Of a stretch of 6,341 nt of DNA, positions 1-6,341 are shown piece by piece. Under the pieces are notes generated by a model. The model saw only the letters and a program-made list of their open reading frames with translations. It did not search any database and was not told where the DNA came from. The position numbers were made by a program, and so were the translations under genes. Source of the stretch: Chitinophaga pinensis (lineage in GTDB: Bacteria; Bacteroidota; Bacteroidia; Flavobacteriales_D; Crocinitomicaceae); NCBI GenBank assembly GCA_945861175.1, contig CAMATR010000111.1, forward strand, positions 1-6,341, read 5' to 3'. How positions within the stretch are numbered: position 1 is the first letter of the stretch; each line of letters starts with the position of its first letter.

Positions 1-144
1 TATGTCGGTAGCGACGGCTATTATTGGAGCAGTGCGGTTAATGGTAGTACCTACTCTCGCCTCCTCAACTTCTACAGCGGCGGTGCCGACTTGTACGACG
101 ACCGCCGAGCGGACGGCATCTCTGTCCATTGTCTGAAGGATTAG
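1..144 (+). CDS. C-terminal end of a FISUMP-domain protein; likely DGR variable region (5' partial)
   Basis: The frame is open from the first base and gives 47 residues before a TAG stop at 142-144. The tail has the order GYYWSS, then VNG, then LNFYSGG, then RADG and the final CLKD. This is how Fibrobacter succinogenes major paralogous (FISUMP, C-type-lectin-like) domains of Bacteroidota end; such proteins are usually secreted or surface proteins. Twenty-five of the 47 sense codons end in C. The variable-looking positions carry TAC, GAC, GGC, CGC, CTC, TTC and ATC, which are the products expected if AAC codons of a template had their adenines randomised, as DGR reverse transcriptases do. The stretch is 55% G+C (79/144), clearly richer than the genes to its right. 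The N-terminus, any signal peptide and the template repeat are outside the window, and no reverse transcriptase is visible. The domain call is from memory of the motif; the DGR role is inference. Confidence 0.72.
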   Translation, partial: YVGSDGYYWSSAVNGSTYSRLLNFYSGGADLYDDRRADGISVHCLKD

Positions 145-243
145 GGGTGAGTGCTAGCCTCGGTAAATTCTTCCATTTTTGAATATTCTTAATTATCAAA
201 AAATTGACGATTATACTCATGATCTTTATTATTCTTATTGAAG
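145..243. other. Intergenic gap between convergent genes
   Basis: This 99-base stretch separates the stop of the FISUMP-like gene from the stop of the membrane-protein gene on the opposite strand. The first 20 or so bases (GGGGTGAGTGCTAGCCTCGG, 145-164) are still GC-rich; after that it is strongly AT-rich. I looked for a bidirectional hairpin terminator and found only very short or imperfect pairings, so I do not call one. If the upstream gene is a DGR target, its initiation-of-mutagenic-homology segment would lie at the end of the coding region or at the start of this gap. Confidence 0.5.
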
Positions 244-999
244 TTAAAATAGCCCCATATAATATGGAATCCAATAAGCCAGTGATATCAGTAATGCCAT
301 CTCATAAGCACTGTCATAAAATAGGCCAGAGGCTTGCATCAATGCTCCTGGTTTATGATAACGCTTTGTTACTGGATCATAGAGTTCGATGTACCGTACC
401 CCCATGTTGTAATTGATAAAATAAAATAATAGCACAAAAAGAGAATAACTAATGAGATATGCAAAGGCATGTTCCCGAGAACTCGACGGTATTAAAAACA
501 TCATCGAAATACAGATGGTATTGATCAACGCAAGCAACATGACTGCCTTAGGTTTTGTCATTGCTCTTCTACTAATTAAAATGTCATCATCTGTCGGAAT
601 TCGTCTGAGGTGATATCGGTCTGTAAAAGCCAGATAAAATGCAGCAGAACCGACAATACATATTGAAATTATGGCTGAAACAAAAGTATTTCCTAAAATA
701 AATTGATCCGCTAGGAAATAGGCAGGGACACAAAAAGCAGGGCCTTCGACAAATGATCGAAGTAAAATTTCAATGGCCTTTGGTAGTTTACAGCCAAACA
801 AGACGGTGCTGCCTTTTCGGATGCCACTGATCGCCAGTCCAGTTTCGATGAGTATATGAAGAAAACTGCTACTCAGAAAAATAACAAGGTAATCTTTTCC
901 GAAATTGAAAATTAATAATGCAGTAATCAGTATAATATAGAGCAGAACATAGAAGTTGGAATCTCCATGAAATTTGGTGGTTTTTCGAACTGAAAACAT
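244..999 (-). CDS. Uncharacterised multi-pass membrane protein
   Basis: The gene encodes 251 residues, from the ATG at 997-999 to TAA at 244-246. I do not recognise the family. Hydrophobic segments that could span the inner membrane lie at about residues 16-33, 37-56, 105-125, 151-170, 177-197 and 231-249, with a weaker one near 86-101. A basic/acidic loop (FTDRYHLRRIPTDDD, about 125-139) and a loop with DPVTKRYHKPG (about 208-218) lie between them. There is no cleavable signal peptide and no HxxxH or HxxHH box, so it is not a second desaturase. It starts only 12 bases after the desaturase stop, which implies co-transcription. A role in handling the same lipid substrate (transport, membrane partner or a further modifying enzyme) is a guess from context. 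That it is a real gene is well supported by its length, membrane pattern and tight spacing. Confidence 0.82.
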   Translation of the reverse strand: MFSVRKTTKFHGDSNFYVLLYIILITALLIFNFGKDYLVIFLSSSFLHILIETGLAISGIRKGSTVLFGCKLPKAIEILLRSFVEGPAFCVPAYFLADQFILGNTFVSAIISICIVGSAAFYLAFTDRYHLRRIPTDDDILISRRAMTKPKAVMLLALINTICISMMFLIPSSSREHAFAYLISYSLFVLLFYFINYNMGVRYIELYDPVTKRYHKPGALMQASGLFYDSAYEMALLISLAYWIPYYMGLF

Positions 1000-1011
1000 A
1001 TTGTTCAGGAA

Positions 1012-2010
1012 TTATTTTGATGCATTTTTAATCGGAACTAACTTCTGTTGCTCTTCATCCCAGAGGGCTAGTCCAAGCCAGTTCCAGACCTCATTTATAG
1101 GAATTTTGTTTACTTCAAAAGTTTCGTCCATTAACAATTGGGCTTTGTGCAGCTTGAAATTTGGAATATTAGGGTTGACATGGTGGGCAGTATGGTGTAC
1201 TACATTTCCAACTAACCACCTAAACCAAAAAGGTGCTTGCAAGTTAGTTGAACCGAACATTGAAGCCGTTTTCCAGGACCAATCATCCTTTCTTTTCCAA
1301 TATGTTTGTTCAAATTGATGCTGACCATATAAACTGAAAGCAGCAACACCAAAAAACAAAATCAAAGGAATAACATAGCAAAGGATAAAACTCAGCCATC
1401 CAAACTTGTAGATCAACAACCAGAAAAATAGACCGTAGACAACGTTGTGAAATAGAACTGAGATGATAGCATTTCTGCTGTATTTGGGATGAATCAATCT
1501 CCCAGCAATACCAAAGTTAAGTGTTGGCGTAATGATTAGTCTTCCAAATTTTGATCGCATGAATCGATACAAAGACCTTTTAAATCTTGAAGAAGAATTG
1601 AATTCTTTTACGGTCATTGTCCAAACTTCAGGATTCGAGTCACGTTTATCCAAATTTCCAACGTGGGTATGGTGACTATTATGAATGAGCTTCCACATGG
1701 AGAATGGAATCATTATTCCGAAACCGCACAAGTTTCCAACAAAGTTATTCAGGTGGGGAGAACGGAAAAGATTTTGATGTCCTGCGTCATGCTCCAAAAC
1801 ATAACTACGACACATGAAAATCACCGTTGATGGGATAGTTAAAAAAACTATCCATGGAGTATCAGTAAAAAAATAGAAACTAAAAAAAAGGCTTAACCAA
1901 AGAAAAATAAATGTTGAAAAAAACTGCCAGCTAGCTCTCAGAGGTTTTTTTTTTGAAAAAGGTTTTAGGAGTTGTACAGCCTTATCAAATGCTATTTCTT
2001 CTGTTTTCAT
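1012..2010 (-). CDS. Membrane fatty acid desaturase (Delta12/omega-6-like family)
   Basis: The 332-residue product is a di-iron integral membrane desaturase (FA_desaturase family), which inserts a double bond into an acyl chain using O2 and an electron donor. All three histidine boxes are present: HDAGH (residues 74-78), HNSHHTH (110-116) and HHTAHH (272-277, followed by VNPNIPNFKL). The PNIPNFKL segment after the third box is like that of bacterial DesA and plant FAD2-type enzymes. Membrane helices lie at about 28-47, 52-70, 182-202 and 204-227, and the length is normal for the family. Start at ATG 2008-2010; the leader is A/T-rich with no clear Shine-Dalgarno site. It leads a two-gene minus-strand unit and is divergent from the PPTase/ligase-reductase unit, so its substrate may be the acyl chain that unit activates (free, CoA- or ACP-bound is not known). 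Acetylenases belong to the same family and cannot be excluded. A run of ten A lies in codons 19-22. Confidence 0.93.
   Translation of the reverse strand: MKTEEIAFDKAVQLLKPFSKKKPLRASWQFFSTFIFLWLSLFFSFYFFTDTPWIVFLTIPSTVIFMCRSYVLEHDAGHQNLFRSPHLNNFVGNLCGFGIMIPFSMWKLIHNSHHTHVGNLDKRDSNPEVWTMTVKEFNSSSRFKRSLYRFMRSKFGRLIITPTLNFGIAGRLIHPKYSRNAIISVLFHNVVYGLFFWLLIYKFGWLSFILCYVIPLILFFGVAAFSLYGQHQFEQTYWKRKDDWSWKTASMFGSTNLQAPFWFRWLVGNVVHHTAHHVNPNIPNFKLHKAQLLMDETFEVNKIPINEVWNWLGLALWDEEQQKLVPIKNASK
1945..1954 (-). repeat. Homopolymer A10 tract inside the desaturase gene
   Basis: On the coding strand ten consecutive A (written as T on the + strand) span the codons for S19-K20-K21-K22 of the desaturase. A one-base gain or loss here would shift the frame after about 20 residues and abolish the enzyme. 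The tract is seen directly; that it slips in nature is only a possibility. Confidence 0.8.
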
Positions 2011-2044
2011 TGTCTATTAATCATTCATTTTTTGCTAATTTAAT

Positions 2045-2052
2045 TATGTTTG
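2045..2052 (+). promoter_or_regulatory. Candidate Bacteroidota -7 promoter element (TATGTTTG)
   Basis: TATGTTTG matches the Bacteroidota -7 consensus TAnnTTTG exactly and lies in the short divergent region in front of the PPTase gene. Transcription would start near 2057-2060, leaving a leader of about 17-20 bases before the ATG at 2077. That would put the alternative TTG start at 2050 upstream of the mRNA. The weakness is that I see no TTG/TTTG -33 box at the usual 17-23 base spacing; the nearest TTTG (2031-2034) is only 10 bases away. I found no equally good element for the opposite strand. Confidence 0.35.
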
Positions 2053-2076
2053 ATAGATATTCACTATTTTGAATTC

Positions 2077-2802
2077 ATGATTAAAAGCTCGTTAAGCAAA
2101 GAGTTTGATCTGACAAAGATCAATGTCTTCAATGGAAATGTTGCTCAATTGTACAATTTGCAGTTGGAGTCTTTTCTTTCTAGTGAAGAACGACAAAGGG
2201 CTTCGAGATTTGTTGATTCCCTTGACAGAACTACTTTTGTTACTGCGCGTGCTTATTTAAAATTAATTCTTGGATCAGTTTTAGATATTCCTGTGGGAAA
2301 AATTCATTTCGAATACGGTGTTCACGGTAAGCCTGTTTTAAAAGATCACAAGTGTGGTTTTAATGTCTCGCATACCAATGGCTTTTTTACTTTTGTAATC
2401 ACAAACTTAGGACATGTGGGGATTGATATTGAGTATAAGCAAAGAGAAATTGTCTGGGATAAATTAATGGACCTTGTTTTCTCTGATCATGAGAAATTGA
2501 ATTTTGAATTGGTCAATAAAAATGAAAAAAACAGCACTTTCCTGAATTGCTGGACGAGGAAAGAGGCATTTTTTAAAGCAAAGGGTTCCGGTTTATCGTC
2601 TCCTTTGAAAGAGCTTTCTATAAATGTTTCATTATTTTCGAAGCCACAAATACACTCGACGGCTTGGTGTGAATCGGAGAAAGAAGAATGGACATTGTTA
2701 GATCTGTCCAACAATTATTATTTTGGTACAATTGCCGTCCATTCAAAAGTGAATAGATCAGAAATCAGGACTATTGAACTTGAAAGTGAAATGATTTTTT
2801 AA
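2077..2802 (+). CDS. 4'-phosphopantetheinyl transferase, Sfp/Gsp type
   Basis: The enzyme moves 4'-phosphopantetheine from CoA to the conserved serine of a carrier protein, turning apo-ACP into holo-ACP in the cytoplasm. With the ATG at 2077 it has 241 residues, normal for Sfp-type PPTases. Motifs, numbered from that start, are: LSSEERQRASRF (about 34-45), as in family N-termini; GKPVL (84-88); FNVSH (95-99); VGIDIE (114-119) with the Mg-binding D117 and E119; and WTRKEAFFKAKG (159-170) with E163 and K167. A TTG at 2050 would add nine residues, but these fall before the conserved part and overlap a promoter-like element, so I prefer the ATG. The gene ends 17 bases before the ligase-ACP-reductase gene. 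Its ACP domain (S611) is the obvious target, much as Lys5 serves Lys2 or a PPTase serves carboxylic acid reductase. It could also serve carriers elsewhere. Confidence 0.92.
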   Translation: MIKSSLSKEFDLTKINVFNGNVAQLYNLQLESFLSSEERQRASRFVDSLDRTTFVTARAYLKLILGSVLDIPVGKIHFEYGVHGKPVLKDHKCGFNVSHTNGFFTFVITNLGHVGIDIEYKQREIVWDKLMDLVFSDHEKLNFELVNKNEKNSTFLNCWTRKEAFFKAKGSGLSSPLKELSINVSLFSKPQIHSTAWCESEKEEWTLLDLSNNYYFGTIAVHSKVNRSEIRTIELESEMIF

Positions 2803-2819
2803 TTTATCTAAGCTAATTT

Positions 2820-5800
2820 ATGCTGTCTATAATTGAAGTTTTAGAACGAAGAATAGTTGATCATCCGGATAAACTGCTCTATGCCTTTTTGGATAGTAAA
2901 GGGGAGATCAAAGAATCCTACACCTACCGTGAATTTGATTTGCGGTCAAAGAATATCGCTGCTTACATAAAAAGAAACTATGATTTTGAAGAAGGTGAAA
3001 GGGTTTTATTGGCTTATCCACCCGGACTGGAAATAATATGTTCCTTCTTCGCATGTGTTCGTTTAGGAATTATACCTGTTCCTGTTTACCCACCCTCAGC
3101 AAATGGGTTTGAATCGGCAATACTGAAAATGAAAATGATTGGCGAAGATTGCGGTGCCGAGGCAATTTTAACCACACGAACGTATCAATTGTCGGCACAG
3201 ATCAATTTGGAACGTATCAATGCTGATGGGAAAAGTAAACAGGATTTCTTTCAAGATCTCGAATGGATTGCAACGGATGAAATTGGCACAGAAGACATTT
3301 CTTTCACTGAGGGTTCATTCTCTGAGATTCTTTTTTTACAATATACTTCAGGCTCAACAAGCGAACCGAAAGGGGTCATTGTGACACATGCAAATTTGTT
3401 GGATAATTGCAACAATGTAGTCGATCACACTCCAATTGGTGTTTCTTGGTTACCGCAATACCATGACATGGGATTGATTGGTTACTATTTGTTCTTTGCC
3501 TTGAAAGGAGGAACGACCTACGGATTTTCTCCTACCGATTTCATTTTGAAACCGAGTCTTTGGCTTGAAACAATTTCAAAATATAAAGGAACGGCTACTT
3601 CGGCACCTAATTTTGCCTTTGATTACTGTTTACAGGATGGGAAGATCAGTGAAGAGGTGTTGGAAAAATTGGATCTTAGCTCTCTTCGATTTGTAATGAA
3701 TGCTGCGGAGCCAGTGAAGGCTTCGGTTTATTCAGCATTCATTCAAAAATTTCAATCGTATGGATTGAATCCAGATGCATCCTTTACAGCTTATGGTCTG
3801 GCTGAAAATACGCTTGCCGTGAGTAATTATGGCAAGTCAACCCATTATTTTGACGCAGAGGCTTTAAAGGAGAGAAAGGCAGTGAAACTAATGGGATCTA
3901 AAGGTTTATTAAATGGCATAGCTTTGATGAGTTGCGGTAGAACCTTGGGTGACACGGCAGTGAAAATTGTAGATATGGATGAGGATCCATTTGAATTGGA
4001 AAATGGTCTGGTAGGAGAAATTTGGGTCAGTGGATCGAGTAAAGGTATAGGGTATTGGAACAATCCGGTAAAAACAAAAGAGACGTTTCAGGCAAAGATT
4101 ACCGATGATGAACGAGAGTGGTTACGCACAGGGGATTTAGGTTTTATTTTAGACAACGAACTTTATGTTTGTGGAAGAATAAAGGACATGATCATTATTC
4201 GTGGTCAGAATTTCTATCCCCAGGATGTTGAATCCTTGTTTGAAGAAGATCCACATGTGCGGAAGGGATGTGTTTCCGCGTTTGCCGTTGATTCGAAAGA
4301 AGAGTCGGGACTTACGGTTGTAGTCGGTGTAAAGAATAAACGGAATCTTCCTGATATTGAGCAGATCAATAAAAGGGTTTTTCGTTTTTTGGGGATCCCG
4401 GTGAAAAGAACTGTTGTTGTTCTGGCAAGGGATATCGCCAAAACCAGTTCAGGAAAGATTCGAAGACTGGAAAATAAACGTATGTTCGAAGCGGATGAAT
4501 TTGAGGTCTTGCATCAGTTTGAATCTGTTCTTCAAGCCAAAGAGGATTCTCTTCAACGTATTAATTCGAATGGGGAGATAGATGCCTTGTTCAATCAATA
4601 CGTATTATCTGGGAGCGAAACAGCTACATTGGGTGATTCCGGCCTTGATTCCATTAAACTAGCAGAATTCGCACACGACTTGAAAGAACTAATTGTGCAT
4701 TTTCGATTTGAAGATCTGGCCGATGAGGTTGATTTGAGGGTCCTTCAAAAAATTGCAGTTTCAGAACTATACGATATCTTGTATGATCTCAGTATCTCCA
4801 ATCGATATGCTCGTTTCAGGTTCAAACGATCTTTGGCCAAGATCAATGCTGAATACGGAGAAATTGAACGAAAGCTGATGTTACGGGATTCAATGATAGA
4901 ACAAGTGATGGTGAATCCTGAGTCACAGCCGAAAGAATCCCGTGACGGTAAAATATTACTGACAGGAGGAACAGGTTTTTTTGGTCCTTTTTTGATAAAA
5001 AGCCTGCTGGAACAGCAGAATGACGATATCATTGTCTTGGTTCGCGCCAAAGATGAAACAAGCGGATTCGAGCGTTTAAAACAAGCTTTTTTAGCCATCG
5101 ATTGCAAGGACAGGCTGTTGGATGAATTTGATTCACGCGTTTCCGTTGTTTGCGGGAGTCTAGACCGCTATCAGCTTGGTTTGAAGGAGCAGGATTGGAA
5201 TTTCTTGTCTCAGAATATCCATACCATTTACCATAACGGCGCCTTGGTGAATTACTTATTGGATTATGAATCAATGCGAGGAACCAATGTAGATGGAACC
5301 AATGAAATTATTCGACTTGCCTTTCATGTTAGATTAAAGGTGCTGAACTATATTTCCACCACCTTTATTTTTGGATGGTCGACTAAGGATGTTCTTTATG
5401 AAACAGACTGCAATGAAGAAATGGCTTTACTCGATTTTGGCTACAGTCAGAGTAAATGGGTATCTGAAAGGTTGGTTGAAAATGCCAGAAGCAATGGTTT
5501 ACCAGTAAGGATCTTTAGACCGGGATTGATTTCACCCTCGATTGACGGTAAAGGGTACAATTTTGATATCTCCATTCGTTTGTTGTCCTTTATGGTCAAA
5601 TATGGGATCGGTACTTCAGCAAAGAACCAAGTGAGTTTTACACCTGCTGATATTGGAGCCAACAACATTGTTGCTATTTCGATGATCCCAGAAAGTGTTA
5701 ACCTTACTTTTCATGTCACCAGAGATGAATTTTCAAGTATGCAGGATGTGACCGGGATCATCGGGCAATTGGCGCATAAGGAATTTAAGAACTATCCTTT

Positions 5801-6053
5801 AAAGGAGTTTGTTCCGGAAGTGATCAGCCACTGTAAGAAGGATGATCTGTTATTTCCCTTACTCACCTTCCTTGTTCGTTCGGTAGAGAATATTAGTTCA
5901 ATGGAATTTAAGCGCTATGATAACAGCAATTATCAAAAGTTCAGGGAACTTTCACCTTTTGGTAAGGAGGACGATACCCTAGAAGCGGTTGTGAACGGGA
6001 TTTATCAGTTCATGAAAAGTAACAACATTATAGAATCAGAAAATGGAAAATAA
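2820..6053 (+). CDS. Fatty acyl-AMP ligase - acyl carrier protein - thioester reductase fusion
   Basis: This is a 1077-residue cytoplasmic multidomain enzyme. Residues 1-565 are an adenylate-forming ligase of the FAAL kind: QYTSGSTSEPKG (174-185, AMP-binding P-loop), SWLPQYHDMG (209-218, typical of FAALs), YGLAEN (325-330), RTGDLGF (436-442), a hinge region GRIKDMIIIRGQNFYP (452-467) and KTSSGKIRR with catalytic K546. Extra sequence at about 343-374 sits where FAALs carry their specific insertion. Residues 585-655 are an ACP with GLDSIK, phosphopantetheine on S611. Residues 709 to about 960 are a short-chain-dehydrogenase-like thioester reductase (NAD_binding_4): TGGTGFFG (715-722), VRAK (741-744), STTFIFG (846-852) and YSQSK (Y875, K879 catalytic). 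Inferred reaction: fatty acid + ATP gives acyl-AMP, then acyl-S-ACP, then reductive release as aldehyde or, with a second reduction, alcohol. The plan parallels carboxylic acid reductases (A-PCP-R). There is no condensation or ketosynthase domain, so no chain building. All key residues appear intact. Confidence 0.92.
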   Translation: MLSIIEVLERRIVDHPDKLLYAFLDSKGEIKESYTYREFDLRSKNIAAYIKRNYDFEEGERVLLAYPPGLEIICSFFACVRLGIIPVPVYPPSANGFESAILKMKMIGEDCGAEAILTTRTYQLSAQINLERINADGKSKQDFFQDLEWIATDEIGTEDISFTEGSFSEILFLQYTSGSTSEPKGVIVTHANLLDNCNNVVDHTPIGVSWLPQYHDMGLIGYYLFFALKGGTTYGFSPTDFILKPSLWLETISKYKGTATSAPNFAFDYCLQDGKISEEVLEKLDLSSLRFVMNAAEPVKASVYSAFIQKFQSYGLNPDASFTAYGLAENTLAVSNYGKSTHYFDAEALKERKAVKLMGSKGLLNGIALMSCGRTLGDTAVKIVDMDEDPFELENGLVGEIWVSGSSKGIGYWNNPVKTKETFQAKITDDEREWLRTGDLGFILDNELYVCGRIKDMIIIRGQNFYPQDVESLFEEDPHVRKGCVSAFAVDSKEESGLTVVVGVKNKRNLPDIEQINKRVFRFLGIPVKRTVVVLARDIAKTSSGKIRRLENKRMFEADEFEVLHQFESVLQAKEDSLQRINSNGEIDALFNQYVLSGSETATLGDSGLDSIKLAEFAHDLKELIVHFRFEDLADEVDLRVLQKIAVSELYDILYDLSISNRYARFRFKRSLAKINAEYGEIERKLMLRDSMIEQVMVNPESQPKESRDGKILLTGGTGFFGPFLIKSLLEQQNDDIIVLVRAKDETSGFERLKQAFLAIDCKDRLLDEFDSRVSVVCGSLDRYQLGLKEQDWNFLSQNIHTIYHNGALVNYLLDYESMRGTNVDGTNEIIRLAFHVRLKVLNYISTTFIFGWSTKDVLYETDCNEEMALLDFGYSQSKWVSERLVENARSNGLPVRIFRPGLISPSIDGKGYNFDISIRLLSFMVKYGIGTSAKNQVSFTPADIGANNIVAISMIPESVNLTFHVTRDEFSSMQDVTGIIGQLAHKEFKNYPLKEFVPEVISHCKKDDLLFPLLTFLVRSVENISSMEFKRYDNSNYQKFRELSPFGKEDDTLEAVVNGIYQFMKSNNIIESENGK

Positions 6054-6341
6054 TAAAGTTATTCCAAAGATCTCAATTGTCGAAACCTTTTTGGATACAA
6101 TGGAATTGCTTCATAGCCCGGTCGTGGTCTTTGAGAAGTACAGGAAAAAATTGGGGCCAACTTTCCGTTTTCGATTTGGGATTCGCAATACAATCGTAAC
6201 GGCAGATCCAGAATTGCTGAAGCATGTACTGAAGGACAATAACGATAATTATCATAAGTCACATATCCAGACAGAGCGTTTCGTTGAATTTCAAGGCGTA
6301 GGGTTGACGAACAGTCATGGTGATTACTGGCTACGTCAGCG
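6043..6341 (+). CDS. Cytochrome P450, N-terminal part (3' truncated by window end)
   Basis: From the ATG at 6043 the frame stays open for 99 codons to the window edge. The residues follow the start of a P450: a KYRKKLGPTFRFRFG strand (residues 33-47), then TADPELLKHVL (53-63, the 'dPe...vL' region), NYHKS (69-73), GVGLTNSHGDYW (86-97, in front of and into the C-helix) and LRQ leading into R, where W97 and the following arginine usually contact the heme propionates. The Cys heme loop and the ExxR motif lie beyond the window. There is no N-terminal membrane anchor, so it is probably a soluble bacterial P450; the sequence feels closest to fatty-acid-hydroxylating types, but that is a guess. The gene overlaps the ligase-reductase gene by 11 bases in another frame (+1), which implies translational coupling and a shared pathway. 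Likely substrate: the fatty acyl chain or the released product. Confidence 0.85.
   Translation, partial: MENNKVIPKISIVETFLDTMELLHSPVVVFEKYRKKLGPTFRFRFGIRNTIVTADPELLKHVLKDNNDNYHKSHIQTERFVEFQGVGLTNSHGDYWLRQ

Noticed and set aside
145..243. Bidirectional terminator between the convergent genes
   Set aside because: Only short or imperfect inverted repeats (for example GCTAGC at 153-158 and GAATATTC near 181) are present; no stem with a following T run is convincing.
65..274. Minus-strand open frame opposite the FISUMP-like tail
   Set aside because: It is antisense to a recognisable coding end, runs through the intergenic gap into the end of the membrane gene, and its residues (basic, low-complexity RR/RC tail) look like reverse-complement of NNC-rich codons.
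974..1318. Plus-strand open frame of 114 codons opposite the desaturase
   Set aside because: It lies against a desaturase with intact histidine boxes; its sequence has no recognisable motif and no sensible start signal.
2050..2076. TTG start that would extend the PPTase by nine residues
   Set aside because: The extra residues are outside the conserved family region, TTG is a weaker start, and the position overlaps a promoter-like TATGTTTG.
4745..5107. Minus-strand open frame of 120 codons within the large synthase gene
   Set aside because: It is a shadow of the ACP-to-reductase region, where the forward frame shows clear motifs.
2820..6053. Reading the large gene as an NRPS module or a classic carboxylic acid reductase
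   Set aside because: There is no condensation domain, and the adenylating domain shows FAAL-type motifs rather than amino-acid specificity motifs; CAR remains the closest functional analogue but is not the best name.
6059..6262. Minus-strand open frames near the right edge
   Set aside because: The plus strand here reads as the N-terminus of a cytochrome P450 that overlaps and follows the preceding gene; the antisense frames have no recognisable content.
1..6341. CRISPR array, tRNA, rRNA, insertion sequence or DGR template repeat within the window
   Set aside because: I saw no spaced direct repeats, cloverleaf or ribosomal sequence, transposase, terminal inverted repeats, or second copy of the FISUMP tail.

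Overview
The window reads as bacterial chromosome from a low-GC member of the Bacteroidota, probably a flavobacterium-like or Crocinitomicaceae-like lineage. Three things suggest this: the AT-rich coding sequence, the lack of strong Shine-Dalgarno sites with A/T-rich leaders, and a TAnnTTTG-type -7 element. The first gene fragment also ends in a FISUMP/C-type-lectin-like tail, a family typical of that phylum. The phylum is an inference from these features.

Layout. (1) Positions 1-144 (+) are the last 47 codons of a gene that starts outside the window. Its YWSS...NG...RADG...CLKD ending fits the FISUMP domain. It is GC-rich (79 of 144 bases) and full of NNC codons, the pattern expected of a diversity-generating retroelement (DGR) variable region. 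(2) Positions 145-243 are a non-coding gap between convergent genes. (3) Positions 244-2010 (-) hold a two-gene unit: a membrane fatty acid desaturase with all three histidine boxes, then, 12 bases on, an unrecognised multi-pass membrane protein. (4) Positions 2011-2076 are a short divergent control region. (5) Positions 2077-6341 (+) hold a tightly packed unit: an Sfp-type 4'-phosphopantetheinyl transferase; a 1077-residue three-domain enzyme (fatty acyl-AMP ligase, acyl carrier protein, NAD(P)H-dependent thioester reductase); and the N-terminal 99 codons of a cytochrome P450, which overlaps the large gene by 11 bases and runs off the window.

How the genes could work together (inference). 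The PPTase would arm the carrier domain. The ligase domain would activate a free fatty acid as acyl-AMP and load it on that carrier. The reductase domain would release the acyl chain as an aldehyde or alcohol. The desaturase and P450 would add double or triple bonds or oxygen to the chain before or after release. The overall logic resembles carboxylic acid reductases (A-PCP-R plus PPTase), but with a FAAL-type loading domain. It looks like the core of a small, lipid-derived natural-product or specialised-lipid cluster that continues to the right. The DGR-like gene tail on the left is probably unrelated to it.
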